A stretch of 64,000 bases of DNA, from the NCBI GenBank assembly GCA_020466095.1, contig CM035806.1, positions 113,977,080 to 114,041,079 of the forward strand, given 5' to 3'. The position numbers were made by a program, and so were the translations under genes. This document shows, piece after piece, positions 21,696 to 32,579 of the stretch. A model generated the notes under the pieces. It was not told the DNA's origin. It made no database searches and saw nothing but the letters and a program-made list of their open reading frames with translations. Source of the stretch: Chlorops oryzae. Lineage: Eukaryota > Arthropoda > Insecta > Diptera > Chloropidae. How positions within the stretch are numbered: the first letter of the stretch is position 1; every line of letters starts with the position of its first letter.

Positions 21696-22856
21696 AGGTA
21701 GAAACACTCACGCACTGCGCCGCAGTGCCATCTGTCACATAGAAATCAAAATGTATGAAAATGTATGAAAGCAGACACTCAGAAAATTAGCATGGCATAG
21801 CATGGCATAGCATGGCATAGCGTTCTATAGATTTTTGATTTCTATGCTAATTTGACAGATGATGTAGTGTTGCCATTGTTTGGAGACTAGCACTTATTTC
21901 TGGCAGAGCTGCCATTTCTAGTTCATTTTCATATAATTTTTTCAATTCTAAGAACATAAAACTAGAAAATATGGAAAAATACTATTATTTTTATTAATTA
22001 ATTTTATATTTCAATTTGTTGAGTTTTTGCAATTTATAGTATTGTCGACACCGCCAAATCAAATCACGTTTGCAGTGCTGCCACTATGACAGTTTTCCCA
22101 TATTGAGGGAATTTTTCTGCATGATTTCTACAATTTCAAAAAAGGGATTTTTCTCTCTACTGTGGGATTTTATATTTATTGTAATTTGAATAAATGAACC
22201 TGTAAATCCACTGTATTTAATATATTTCTCTGAGTTTTCAATATTCTATATATCAGCGTTTTAAGTTCTTAACCTTTTTAAAATAACTGAGCATAGTGAA
22301 GTTTATAGAATAAGTAAAAAAAAATCTTTCGACATAATTGCTTCGCTGAGTTTGAATCTTGGCTTCAAACTTTTGATGAAGATGATGAAAAAGCTTCATG
22401 CAGTTTACATTTGCGAGCTGAAAAATCCGGAATTACAAGGCATTTTTCTATAAAAAAAAAAATATAAAAAGGATGTCAGTTTTATCAACTCCACACTATC
22501 GGCAGTTGAGTTGCAAGACTTTGAAGCGTTTTTTCTCAAAACATAAAATTTCAACTTATTCAGTTTTTCCTTATTGGCACAAACATAGTTTGACAAAAAA
22601 ACGCTTTTCGTTCAGTACAATCAAGATTATCCAAAGGTTTCCGTGGGATTTTACCTAAACTAATAGGGAAAATAGGGATTTTCTAAGGACTACAAAGGGG
22701 AAATTGTCCAAAACTACTGGCAGCACTGCACATATGTGTGAAACATTCATCAATCAGCTGATTGCTATGCGTCACTGTTTACTACAAATTTTCTCTATGC
22801 CATGCTATGCTATGCCATGCCACGCAGTGCGCCGCAGTGCGTGAGTGTTTTCACCT
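21696..22856. mobile_element. Harbinger-like MITE inside gag, TSD TGA
   Basis: TGA at 21693-21695 and 22857-22859. Ends read AGGTAGAAACACTCACGCAC and AGGTGAAAACACTCACGCAC. Subterminal CATGGCATAG repeats (21792-21820) mirror TGCCATGCTATG words on the right (22797-22820). Deleting the insert and one TGA leaves the gag frame continuous, which fixes both ends. It hosts a smaller hAT-like element. Confidence 0.8.
22073..22728. mobile_element. hAT-like relic nested in the Harbinger MITE
   Basis: Ends CAGTGCTGCCA in inverted orientation, with degenerate 8-bp flanks CACGTTTG and CACATATG. A 110-bp open stretch near 22340-22450 reads FAEFESWLQTFDEDDE then a Cys/His-containing tail, possibly a transposase remnant. 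Older than its neighbours. Confidence 0.5.
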
Positions 22857-24412
22857 TGAAGCGAATGTGGATTTATCGAATTCTCACCACGGAAACCATA
22901 ATGTTCGCGAAATTGAAGAACTGCTACCGGAATTTAATCCTACGTCAAAAACGTCAGTTACGGCAGAACAATTTATCGAACGTGTAAACGCGGCAATGGT
23001 TGCTTATGGGTGGCCAGAGCGAATTGTTTTGCTGGCAGTCTGTAGCAGGCTCAAAGGTGGAGCGCGTTCGTGGTTGGATGGTTCACGTGAGGTATATACG
23101 AGTTGGACAAGATTTTCTCGAGATTTTCAACACGAATTTTGTCACGAGTTCGACGAATCGAAAGTGCACAAAATAATGACAAAAGCGACGCGCGAACAAA
23201 ATGAAAAAATTGTTGGCTATTGTTTTCGAATCGGTGCGATGGGTCGACGATATGGACTTAGTGAAGCGGCTACGATAAATTACGCTCGCGACGGTTTGAG
23301 TAACAATGAAATTCAGTCCTCTATCGCAGCAATAAGGTTTAAGACACATAAAGAATTACGTGAAACAGTTGAAATGTTTTTCAATAATCGAAACAAAATC
23401 AATGAAGCTCGAAATCGTTCTACGAATAAAGAAACTCCATTAAAACCTAAAAACGAAAATGCTAAGGCGGTGAACTGTTATAATTGTAGGGAAACGGGGC
23501 ACATTTCATCAAAGTGTTCAAAGCCTCAACGTCGACAACGCTGTACCGATTGTAATAAAGTATATGGTAAAAATGAACCGGTAAATTGTCGAAATCGCGT
23601 CGCGAGTAATCGAAAGGTTAATGTTGAAAAATCTTCGTCATTAATCAAGACAATTTATGTAAATGAAACGCCATTTAAGGCTTTTTGTGACACAGGAAGC
23701 GAATGTAGTATGGTTCGTGTCTCTGCTACGAAGAAATTTGACGCAAAGCTACAAAACTATAACGCGAATATTCGGGGAATATGTGGCGGAACATATACGG
23801 TTAGCGAGGCAATTCGAAAAACGGTATCGATCGACTCGTTGGTCATTGAATCGACATTTTTTCATTGTCAATGACGACATAATGGATACAGATTTCTTGA
23901 TCGGAAGCGATGTAATTTTAAGTGAGGGCATTATATTCAAAGTCGAAAACGGAGCATTGTGGTTCGAACGCGAAAGTGTTTTCGTGAATAAAAGCGAATC
24001 GAAGGTAAATGAAAATGGAAACGTTACCAACGACGATAATGCGAATGAAACAAGACAAGTCAGCGGTGAAAAGAACGTTAGGTTCGGAAACAAAATACAC
24101 GAGAGTGTCGATGGCGAACACGAGGAACTTAAAGAAATACTTGACGAATATTCCGATGTATTTTCGTGCGGTCTAAGCGACATCGGTAGAACGAATTTGG
24201 TCGAAGCAAAAATTGAATTGGTGGAAGAAAAAGTCGTGTCACAGCTGCCGTATCGTATTCCGGAAGCGAAAAAACGAATCGTAACCGAAATGATCGATGA
24301 ACTTTTAAATAATGACATTATCAAAAAATCGGAATCTGAGTACGCAAGCCCACTTGTCTTAGTGAAGAAGAAAACCGGAAAAGACCGATTGTGCGTTGAT
24401 TATCAGATTTTA

Positions 24413-25140
24413 CAGAAATCAAACGAAATCAGGAACATTTAATTTTATGATTTTAACATTTGAATATTTCGACTTTAATATAATTTATAGCATACATTTA
24501 GGGTTATGTTAGAAAATTCGTAAAATTGCAAGAAAAAAAACCAATAGAACGTGCCTTTGATTGAGTTAAATTATACTTATGTTTCAGTCTGGCTTAGTTA
24601 ACCAACTTTAAAAGACCGTCCAAAGCCTTTAAAATTGAAAAAATATAACCGAAAAACTAACAAAGAAATGTTGGCAAAAAATGTTGAATATTTCGCAAAC
24701 TCGAGCTAACCTAGACTAGTGCTTGGTACTGTTGTACTCGGGGGACCGAGCCGGACCCGACTGCGCCCGTTTGCACGATGAACATTTTTTCGACTACCAC
24801 AGTGTTATTTTTCAAAAAATCTTTTATGCCAAAAAATGTCAAAAAGCTGAAAAATCGAAAAAATTTTTTAAAAATTCTCACTTTTTACAATTGCGAAGCT
24901 CGTACCGTAAAAACTAAAAGCTCTATCTTAATGAGAAAGGTGTCATTTGATAGGCCGTGATATTTACTTTGATGCGATATCAACCATGATATGTTAACAA
25001 TGCAGTTATATTTATATTTTTCCGTAAAAGCGAAACAAATTGAAGACCTCTCACAAAATTGATTGAAATTCGAACTCGAATATGTCCTTTATTTACATAT
25101 CAAGCCATAACCGCCAAATTGATCTACTAAGTGATTTTTT
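24413..25140. other. spacer, no gene seen
   Basis: AT-rich sequence between the truncated gypsy-type element and a Helentron-like repeat. Only short open frames; nothing recognised. Confidence 0.4.
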
Positions 25141-25142
25141 AT

Positions 25143-25720
25143 TCCCGACACACTCTGTGTCGAGGGTATATTGCGTTTGTGTGGTTGTGTGTAACACCCA
25201 GAACTAGTCGAGATAGACCATACAAAATGTAGATAGAAATTATCAGCGTCACCAGGAGATTCGCTTTAGCCATGTCCGTCCGTCTGTCTGTCCGTCTGTC
25301 CGTCCGTCTGTCTGTCTGTATACAGTTATCTTATCGAAGGAATTGAGCTATCTTGACAAAATTTGGTATGCGTGCTAACGGGGACATGAGTAAGAACAAG
25401 GACCCGATCGGACCATTTTTAGGGGTACCTCTAGTACTAGGGTCTGTTACGAAAATCACAAAAACTGCTCTAAACTCGAAGTTTTTCATTATATTTTGAT
25501 GAAATTTGATATTTGAACATGTTTCAAGGCAAGAAATACGATTTCAAAAAATTTAAAAAGTGGGCGTGGCAGAAGGGCGTTTTTCAAAATTGTCGCCTAC
25601 ACCCGAAATTCAAATGGGACTTGAACGAAAGTTGGCACCTATGCTTTTTTTGTAGCCATAAGCATCCTCCCGAAAGATTTCCTAGAGAACCGTATTTACG
25701 GAGATAATGTGGAATTAATG
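25143..25720 (-). mobile_element. Helentron/DINE-like repeat, second family, inverted
   Basis: Begins with the hairpin CCCGACACACTCTGTGTCGAGGGTATA (its 3' end on the minus strand; 25143-25169), then a GTCC/GTCT microsatellite at 25274-25320 followed by sequence like GAATTGAGCTATCTTGACAA. Layout equals the other Helentron-like repeats but the sequence differs. Ends on the right are approximate. Confidence 0.65.
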
Positions 25721-25889
25721 AAAATTTTATTGCTATTTATTCTCCTTTTTTAAAATATTTTTTTTTTACAATATTTTTTCATTTTCAAGTAAAAAAAATT
25801 TGGAGTGAAAAATTCTGTACGCATGTTTCCCAAAATCTGAATAACCATAAACTCAAGTGCATTTTGACGAACAAATTGCGATTGATTGT

Positions 25890-25927
25890 TTAGCCTACTG
25901 GTTAAAGCGTTCGCCTAGCTATAAATA
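25890..25927 (+). other. tRNA-like 5' half
   Basis: GTTTAGCCTACTGGTTAAAG followed by CGTTCGCCTAGCTATAAATA resembles a tRNA D-arm plus anticodon 5' strand. It is cut where the Helentron-like element starts (ACAAGTAAG at 25928), so that insertion may have hit a tRNA-like site. Confidence 0.4.
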
Positions 25928-27048
25928 ACAAGTAAGAAAGCTAAAGTCGGTCAAACCCGACTTTGAAATACCCAGCGTCCCGACATTATGAGCGCACTAT
26001 GTTTTGCTTCTCTATTTGTGGGCGTGGCAGTGGGAGGGCAACATAAATTATTTCCCTACACCTTTCATTCGCCTTGGTGAACCCATGTTGCGAATTTGAA
26101 GCTTCTACGCCTTTTACTTCGGAAGTTACGAAATATCTTCATTTGTGGGCGTGTCAGTGGGCGGGCCACATAAAATTTTTTCCTACACTTTTCATTCGCC
26201 TTGGTGAACCTATGTTGCGAATTTGAAGCTTCTACGCCTTTTACCTCGAAAGTTACGAAAAATCTTTATTTGTGGGCGTGGCAGTGGGCGAGCCACATAA
26301 AATTTTTTCCTACACCTTTCCTTCGCCTTGGTCAACCTATGTTGCGAATTTGAAGCTTCTACGCTTTTTACTTCGGAAGTTACGAAAAATCTCCATTTGT
26401 GGGCGTGGCAGTGGGTGGGCCACATACATTTTTTTCCTACACCTTTCCTTCGCCTTGGTCAACCTATGTTGCGAATTTGAAGCTTATACGCTTTTTACTT
26501 CGGAAGTTACGAAAAATCTCTATTTGTGGGCGTGGCAGTGGGTGGGCCTCATAAAATTTTTTCCTACACCTTTCATTCGTCTTGTACAACCTATGTTGCG
26601 AATTTGAAGCTTCTACGCCTTTTACTTCACAAGTTACGATAAGCCCTTATTTGTGGGCGTGGCTCACGGAGGGCGGCGTCCATTTTTTTCCAGGATATGT
26701 CCCTTTTTGGAGTTTATCAGTACACCAAATATCAATGAAATGTGTTGAGTGGTTCGCAAGTTACAAGCATTTTACTGAAAACACATTAAAATCATTTGTG
26801 GGCGTGGCAGTGAGCGGATGTCTTCCATTTTTAGTTAGGATCATACTCGGACCCCGATATACCTGTCTGCCACATTTTGACTTGATTGGTCCAGCCGTTT
26901 CGGAGGAGATCCGGATACGGACGGACGGACATGTCTAAATCGATTCAATTTTTGATCCTGATCAAGAATATATATTTATGTCTATATCTACGGAGCGTTA
27001 TTCTGGCTGTTACAAGATACCGTAATATACGTTGCTTACGCTGGGTAT
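25928..27048 (+). mobile_element. Helentron/DINE-like repeat, third family, with ~120-bp tandem units
   Basis: Starts ACAAGTAAGAAAGCTAAAGT; ends in a CGCTGGGTATAAAAA hairpin arm whose partner TACCCAGCG is at 25970-25978. Five to six tandem units of about 120 bp, each with TTTGTGGGCGTGGCAGTGGG and GCGAATTTGAAGCTTCTACG, fill 26010-26700. The 3' part holds a short GGACGGACGGACA stretch and GATCCTGATCAAGAATATAT. Open frames in the units are shadows. An inverted copy is at 62563-63225. Confidence 0.75.
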
Positions 27049-27890
27049 AAAAACAAATAAGTACTTTGACTTACTTTCGCTACTTGAACGCATACGCTTA
27101 TTACAAGTAATCGGACTCACAGGGTTGCATTTAAGTCACACATTTCCTATATTTCTGTCAACCTGTCATCGAAATTTCAACTCTGATTTCCTTTCTTCAA
27201 AAGAATTAGCTCGTTACTTCCTTTCAATTTACTTTAACAGCGTTGAGCCCTCAAAGTGCTAAGTAAGATAAGCAGAATATACTGGAACTGAAAAAGCATA
27301 CGTGTAAAGGGTTTTCCATCGCAAATGAGATAGTCTCGAAAATGCCAATTTTCATACATAAAGATGTTTTAAAGTATCGATATTTTTCACACCGACATTA
27401 CATCCGCAGCCCCCGGAGTACAGACGATGATTTTAAATATGTTTTAATTATGTACGAATTGACGTATACTTTGATAGCGCAAAAAAATTATAAGCTACCT
27501 AAAATGCCCTTATATATTTGCAAAAACCTACTAATCGGAGTTATTCAGAAAACGTTCAGTCTGGCAGCACCACATATTGTTTTGTTTTGTTTGAATGCAT
27601 TTATGCTTGGATGGGTCTGTGTAGTTTCTGAATTTAATAATTAATTGTTTTTTCGGGATATCGTCGGAAATAAGTGTCGCCAAAAAAAGTATAATATCTC
27701 GGCCGCATCAGGAAGTCATTTTACGTAAAAATATGTATATTTCTTTCTTTTTGCAAAGGTTATTATACCCTTTTTTGCGAACTTCAATTTAGGTAACGCG
27801 GATTTTATAGCGGTTTTTCACTTTTTCTCGACTAGGTCCCCTGTCGCTATCGTTTCATAAAGAACTTCGTTCTAAAAAATTTAGAGATAA
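27049..27890 (+). repeat. repeat module X, copy 1
   Basis: About 840 bp beginning ACAAATAAGTACTTTGACTT and ending TTCGTTCTAAAAA. Two inverted copies are at 61735-62562 and 63226-64000 (cut by the window end). It follows the hairpin of a Helentron-like repeat here and at 62562. It has an open frame of 100 codons (27342-27644) shared by all copies. Probably part of a composite Helentron-like element. Confidence 0.65.
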
Positions 27891-27924
27891 AAAAGAGAAA
27901 AAACAACAATATTTTGATTTTTTC

Positions 27925-28497
27925 ACTGGTGCTCCTCACTTACAGGCCGTAAATTCAAAATCTCATATGATATGAAAAGCTTGGGGGTTTTCCGTTTATA
28001 CTGCATACTACGATTTGAAATAATTCAACTCCGTTTTCTCTGGTACTACCATCTAAGCCTAAAATAGTGTAATTGAAGTGATTTAATTCAAAAGAAATAC
28101 GATCGAGCCTCTTTTTTACTCTTTTCGAAAACTTTGAGTTTTTCTCTTCAATTTGATACCATGGTTGCTAAAAAAAAGTTTCACAATCAATGCAAAACTA
28201 AGGTTTGAAAATAATTATTTTGTATTTTTGGCTCCCAGAAAAGTTAATTGAATCAAATTTATTGAGCACACTTTTAGGCAGCTGGAGAAAATCAGAAATC
28301 TAAGAAATTTTAAAATTTCTGAATAGTCTTTTAGTCTTACATATCCGCCTAAAAGTATGCTCACCAATTTAGTCGAATTCTTTCCGCGCCTTTAGCTCCT
28401 TACGAGTGCAAGATGAACCCCCGTTTCCGTACAATTTTTTCTTGTATGGGTTCCCCCTATCAACTCCTGTTTTTTGATCCATTGAGTATTGAACACC
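27925..28497. repeat. repeat R, copy 1 (uninterrupted)
   Basis: Begins near GGTGCTCCTCACTTACAGGC and ends near AACACCCTGT. It aligns with 29040-30665, and shows the sequence CACACTTTTAGGCAGC at the site where the other copy carries the Harbinger MITE. Nature unknown; non-coding. Confidence 0.65.
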
Positions 28498-28990
28498 CTG
28501 TAGACATATATATATATATATATTCTTGTACAGGATCAAAAACTGAATCGATCTAGATATGTCCGTCTGTCCGTCCGTCCGTCTGTTCGTCCGTCTGTCC
28601 GTCTGTCCGTCTGTCCGTCCGTCCGTCCTTCCGTCCGTCTGTCCGTCTGTCTGTCCGTCCGTCCTTCCGTATGTGCGTCCGTCTGTCCGTCCGTCTGCCC
28701 GTCCGTCCGTCTGTCTATCTATCTGTCTGTCGGTCTGCCCGCGTGTTCGTCCGTCTGTGGTCTGTGGATCTCCTCCGAAACGGCTGAACCAACCAAGTCG
28801 AAATTTGGCACACAGGTATATCGGGATCCGAGTATGATCCTTATTAGAAATGGGAGACATCCGCCCACTGCCACGCTTACAAATGAATGAAATGTGTTTT
28901 CAGTAAAATGCTTGTAACTTGCAACCACTCAACACATTTCATTGATATTTGGTGCACTGGTAGACTACGAAAAGGGACACATCCTAGAAA
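28498..28990 (-). mobile_element. Helentron/DINE-like fragment with long GTCC/GTCT microsatellite
   Basis: (TA)n and ATTCTTGTACAGGATCAAAA, then about 200 bp of GTCC/GTCT/GTCG tetranucleotides (28559-28757), then GATCTCCTCCGAAACGGCTG and related third-family sequence. A 163-codon minus frame (Thr/Asp/Arg repeats) is a microsatellite artefact. Confidence 0.7.
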
Positions 28991-29412
28991 AAATTGGGAG
29001 GGTTTGCATATGCATCCCTGAAGTTTTACAACCAAAAAACCTTATTTTCGTTTTTACGCCGGTGCTCCTAATCTACAGGCCGTAATTTCATAATCTATGA
29101 TACGCTTGTCGGTTTTCCTCAAATACTGCATACTTCGATTTTAAATAATTAAATTTCTTTTTGTCCTTTTCTGACATCAAAGTCTAAAATTGCGTAATTT
29201 AAAAATTTTAAGATGTTCATTTCATAAGAAATACGATCGAGCCTTTTTTTTTAAACAGTTTTCGAAAGCCTAAAGATTTTATCTTTAAGTAGATACCACA
29301 GTTGCCTATAATAAGCTACTTAATTGATGTAAAATTGTCGTTCAAAAATAATTCTTTTGTAAAATTGACTCTCAGAAAGTTATTTTAATCAAATTTATTG
29401 AGCACACTCTTA

Positions 29413-30442
29413 TATGGCATTCAGACGGCATCGAAATCCCGGGATTTCGGCACTTTTGAGGATTTCAGTCGAAATCCAGCGGATTTCCCATACAAATGAA
29501 TGTCGAACGAAATCCGCTCAGAAATTGAATTTCAACGAAATCCGAAGAGAAATCCGGAACAAACTGAATGCAACTCTGTGTCTTACGATATGTATCGAAG
29601 AAATGCTGCAACACTACTGTTAAATTTTGAAAAAACCAACGTAAACAAACAGGCAATGCTGCCACTCGCAAACGAAAAATTCCCTATAAACTAAAAAAAA
29701 AACCCACAATTCTTTACGTTTTACCCTACCACAAATATCGTTATATTTTTTTAAAAATAATATGCCTCTTGCATACAAAAATGTATGAGTAGCCATGAAT
29801 ATGGTTGGCTAATAGTTTTGAGAATCTTTCAGGGTAGTCTGGAACTCCGAATCGTACTAAAGTCATTTGAAATTTTGTTTTTTTTTTTTTTCAAAAATAA
29901 AAAGTTTCCTTCAAAAATTAAGTTTTCCCGTTGTAGTTCAAGTAAAAATGATTTCATTAAAAATATGAGTAGGCCTTATCTTGTAGCGGTAAATAAAACA
30001 GTTTTCAATATATTCAAAAAAGCCTATACAAATACTATTTCAATTTTCAAATTTGTAGACTATCGACGCTTAACGATAGCTTCGACCGAACTTTTTCACA
30101 TAATCACAGGTTGGCATTGTTTTTATTTTGTCTTTTTAATTTTATGACAATCAAATTTATACAAAATTTATTAAATATTTTGGAATACATCACAAATTCC
30201 GTACATTTGCCGATTTTAAGAAATCTGTACTTTTTCCCTACAAGTCATTTTTTGTTTAAAAAAATCCACAAAATTTTTAAGGAAATTTCCCTACAATTGG
30301 CAGCACTACACACAGATGAATGGCTGTCAAACCAAATCCTCTCAATGGCGATATTGTCGTGTGAACGCTTGGATTTCGATATGGATTTCACGAAATCCAA
30401 GTGCCGAAATCCCGGGATTTCGATGCTCGTCTGAATGGCATA
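29413..30442. mobile_element. Harbinger-like MITE (1,030 bp), TSD TTA, with confirmed empty site
   Basis: TTA at 29410-29412 and 30443-30445. Ends TATGGCATTCAGACGGCATC and TATGCCATTCAGACGAGCAT, continuing into GAAATCCCGGGATTTCGGCA arms. Repeat R copy 1 gives the pre-insertion site. A degraded hAT-like element (CAATGCTGCCA ... TGGCAGCACTA, 29654-30308) is nested inside. Confidence 0.85.
29654..30308. mobile_element. hAT-like relic nested in the MITE
   Basis: Inverted ends CAATGCTGCCA / TAGTGCTGCCA followed by AAATTCCC-type words, the same style as the relic at 22073-22728. No clear target duplication. Confidence 0.45.
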
Positions 30443-30864
30443 TTAGACAGCTTGCGAAAAAAAAACTAAGAAATTTAAAAATGTCTGGAATAGTTTTTTA
30501 GTTTCACATATTCGCCTAAAAGAATGCTCACTAGTCTTGACAAATTTTTTCCAGGCCTCTAGCTTCTTAGGCGTCCAAGATTGCCCTCCTTCCATAAAAT
30601 TTTTGGTCCGTTTGGACCCCCCTATCACCTCCTTAAGTTTTGTCGATTGAGTTTAAGACACCCTGTTTATCGGCTTATAGTTTTCTATTCACCAATAAAA
30701 CTATAATGAACATAGTGAAAAATTTTACACTATCAGTAAATGTTAGCTGGAGCTGAAAATTTTGTGAATTACCCCAACTCTGGCTTGTATGAATGAAAAG
30801 TTGCAACCAAAATGCGAATTCGGTGGTACGATAGAAAAAGCCTTGAATAATTGATTCTTTGCAG

Positions 30865-32451
30865 GTTTCTATTTCCGCCAGGACGCATGCCTCGTGGGAT
30901 GACCCTGGTCACGGTCAATATCACATTCAAACAGATGAAGGTCCTGAGCGATACTTTCGCTTCCAAACCGATAACGGACAGTTTCGAAAAGAAAAACGAT
31001 TGCAGGATGGCACGGTCATCGGTTTGTTCGCCCATTAAATTTTTAATTTGCTTTCCATGTTCTATAAAGGTTTTTTTCTTTGTTTCTGAATCGCATATTC
31101 AGGGACTGAAGCGTGGATCGACGCAGCTGGATTTTTGCGACAGAAAGACTATATAGCTGATACGAAAGGATATCGAATACTCAAATCAAAGACTGTATTT
31201 GTCGGACAAGGCAGATCAGTGGATGTAAGTGCCGCATTACTTCAAAATAAGAGATTAAAAAAATTTTCTCCAAAAAGTTAGGGCATCCTCCATTGTTTAA
31301 CACTTGTGTCCTTGAATTGAAAAAGTTAATAAGAAATCATACCGTTTTTACTTATAATTTTTCAGGAAGCCATGAAATCGACAAAATCAATTCCTCCACA
31401 ATCGGGAGTGCTAGTTGATGGCAGCAGAGGTCTAAACCAGAATACCGTCGACTATAATGATCCGAGCAAATCGACTGGATATGTGTATTCGACTACCATG
31501 ACACCGATGCCATTTGCTACAAGGCACACTCCATTAAGTGCCCAGGACGACGATCCAACAAAGCTCAATTACCTGTCGCCAATCAATTCTGCAAAAATCC
31601 AGCCATCACCTTATTTGGGCTTCGATCATTATCCGGACGAGTTGCTTCCTCCGAAATTACCATCGCATCGCAACACTCATGTATACACACAGCCAACGCC
31701 CCGTCGACTTCTTGAGCCCACGATACAGACGCACCCCCTTTCACTGCCAATCGAACAGGCGGTCAATAATGTGGTAGACTATGGATACGATCTACGAAGC
31801 AATTCAGTTGCGCAATTTCAAAAGCCAGAGCCGCCGTCTTTCGAAATGGAGCCTCCATTCAAAACTCGCGCCCGAGTTGAAAGACTGCGCCCAGTGGCAG
31901 TTGTAGCCTCGGCGCCAGCTCCAATTGTTGCCGAAGAGGCTGAAGAACACCAAGGACCGTCGTATAGCTTAACAAAGCCGACCCCGTTCACAGCGGCTCC
32001 CACATTCAGACCACCACCGCGTATCAACGGACAGACAGGATACAGCTATGCATTCTACGCAAACGATAACAGCCAAGACACTTCATGGGGCGTGAATAGT
32101 CTAGACGCTGGTGGTCTGCTGCCCCCGCCGGTGCGACCTCAGGTACGCCACCGTTATGCGCAGCGTGTGCCAAACGATCACGAGCTGTTCAATGAGTACG
32201 ACGGAGTTTCTGCAACGCGCGACGGCTTCCGGTACGTACTGCCCCATCAGTACCACGAGGAAGCAGAAATCGACGATAAACGCGCTGGCAGCTTCGGTTA
32301 CGTCGACCCATTCGGCATTAGACGCGTTGTCTATTACAATGCATCGCCGAGTCGCGGCTTCATGCATCGCAATAATAACCGCTTCGTTGGACTCGACGCA
32401 GTGCCGTACGACCCAGTTGGGCCGCGAACCAATCCGAACTCTGCCAAGTAA
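30865..32451 (+). CDS. cuticular protein, Rebers-Riddiford type, last three exons (host gene)
   Basis: Structural protein of insect cuticle, secreted and chitin-binding (chitin_bind_4 family knowledge). Exons as read: 30865-31021, 31103-31224, 31366-32451, all with AG/GT borders and one frame (1,365 nt, 454 aa plus stop). Exons 1-2 encode an RR-like domain: YHIQTDEGPERYFRFQTDNG, DGTVIGTEAWIDAAGFLRQK, DYIADTKGYRI. Exon 3 is a Pro/Tyr/Ser-rich linker (about 270 aa) ending in a second RR-like half, RAGSFGYVDPFGIRRVVYYN. The signal peptide and first exons must lie upstream, hidden among transposons or beyond them. Codon use is richer in GC than the surroundings, consistent with a constrained host gene. 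I do not assign a symbol. Confidence 0.85.
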
Positions 32452-32565
32452 AATTCGAAAAAACAAATTGCGAGCGCGATTGTAACGCTCTAAATGTAAT
32501 GGCAATGACGATACATTTCATTACATATCCAGGGATTATGGTGCATCTTTTAAAAGAGAGAATGC

Positions 32566-32571
32566 AATAAA
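32566..32571 (+). terminator. polyadenylation signal of the cuticular gene
   Basis: AATAAA, 115 bp after the stop at 32451; no other hexamer lies between. Confidence 0.6.
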
Positions 32572-32579
32572 CGATATGA

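Larger units (their letters stand above)
21322..24412 (+). pseudogene. Ty3/gypsy-type retroelement 5' half: gag, protease, start of RT
   Basis: Gag opens at ATG 21322 with a SAP-like domain (LSGKKAELVLRVCE), broken by an in-frame TGA near 21370. Gag continues past an insertion (21696-22856), and includes a CCHC knuckle CYNCRETGHISSKC (about 23479-23520). An aspartic protease motif AFCDTGSEC lies at about 23682-23705. A frameshift near 23868 moves the reading to the next frame (23880-24442), which ends in the RT start YASPLVLVKKKTGKDRLCVD. RT is cut off at about 24412. No LTR was identified. A minus-strand integrase fragment of possibly the same family is at 47771-49030. Confidence 0.8.
29040..30665. 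repeat. repeat R, copy 2, split by a Harbinger-like MITE
   Basis: Matches 27925-28497. Left part 29040-29412, right part 30443-30665. Divergence from copy 1 is substantial, so the duplication is old. Confidence 0.65.

Noticed and set aside
23749..24324. 191-codon minus-strand frame, Ser-rich
   Set aside because: Antisense shadow of the gypsy-type protease/RT region.
26272..26938. Frames of 111-118 codons in the GGGCGTGGC units
   Set aside because: They follow tandem repeat units and appear in both strands and in the copy at 63 kb.
27342..27644. Open frame shared by all three copies of module X (100-133 codons), possibly a conserved gene
   Set aside because: Comparing the two 133-codon copies by eye, most base differences change the amino acid, which argues against selection on the protein. 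Young copies explain the shared frame.
28369..28860. 163-codon minus frame rich in Thr-Asp-Gly-Arg
   Set aside because: It is translation of the GTCC/GTCT microsatellite, with no domain outside it.
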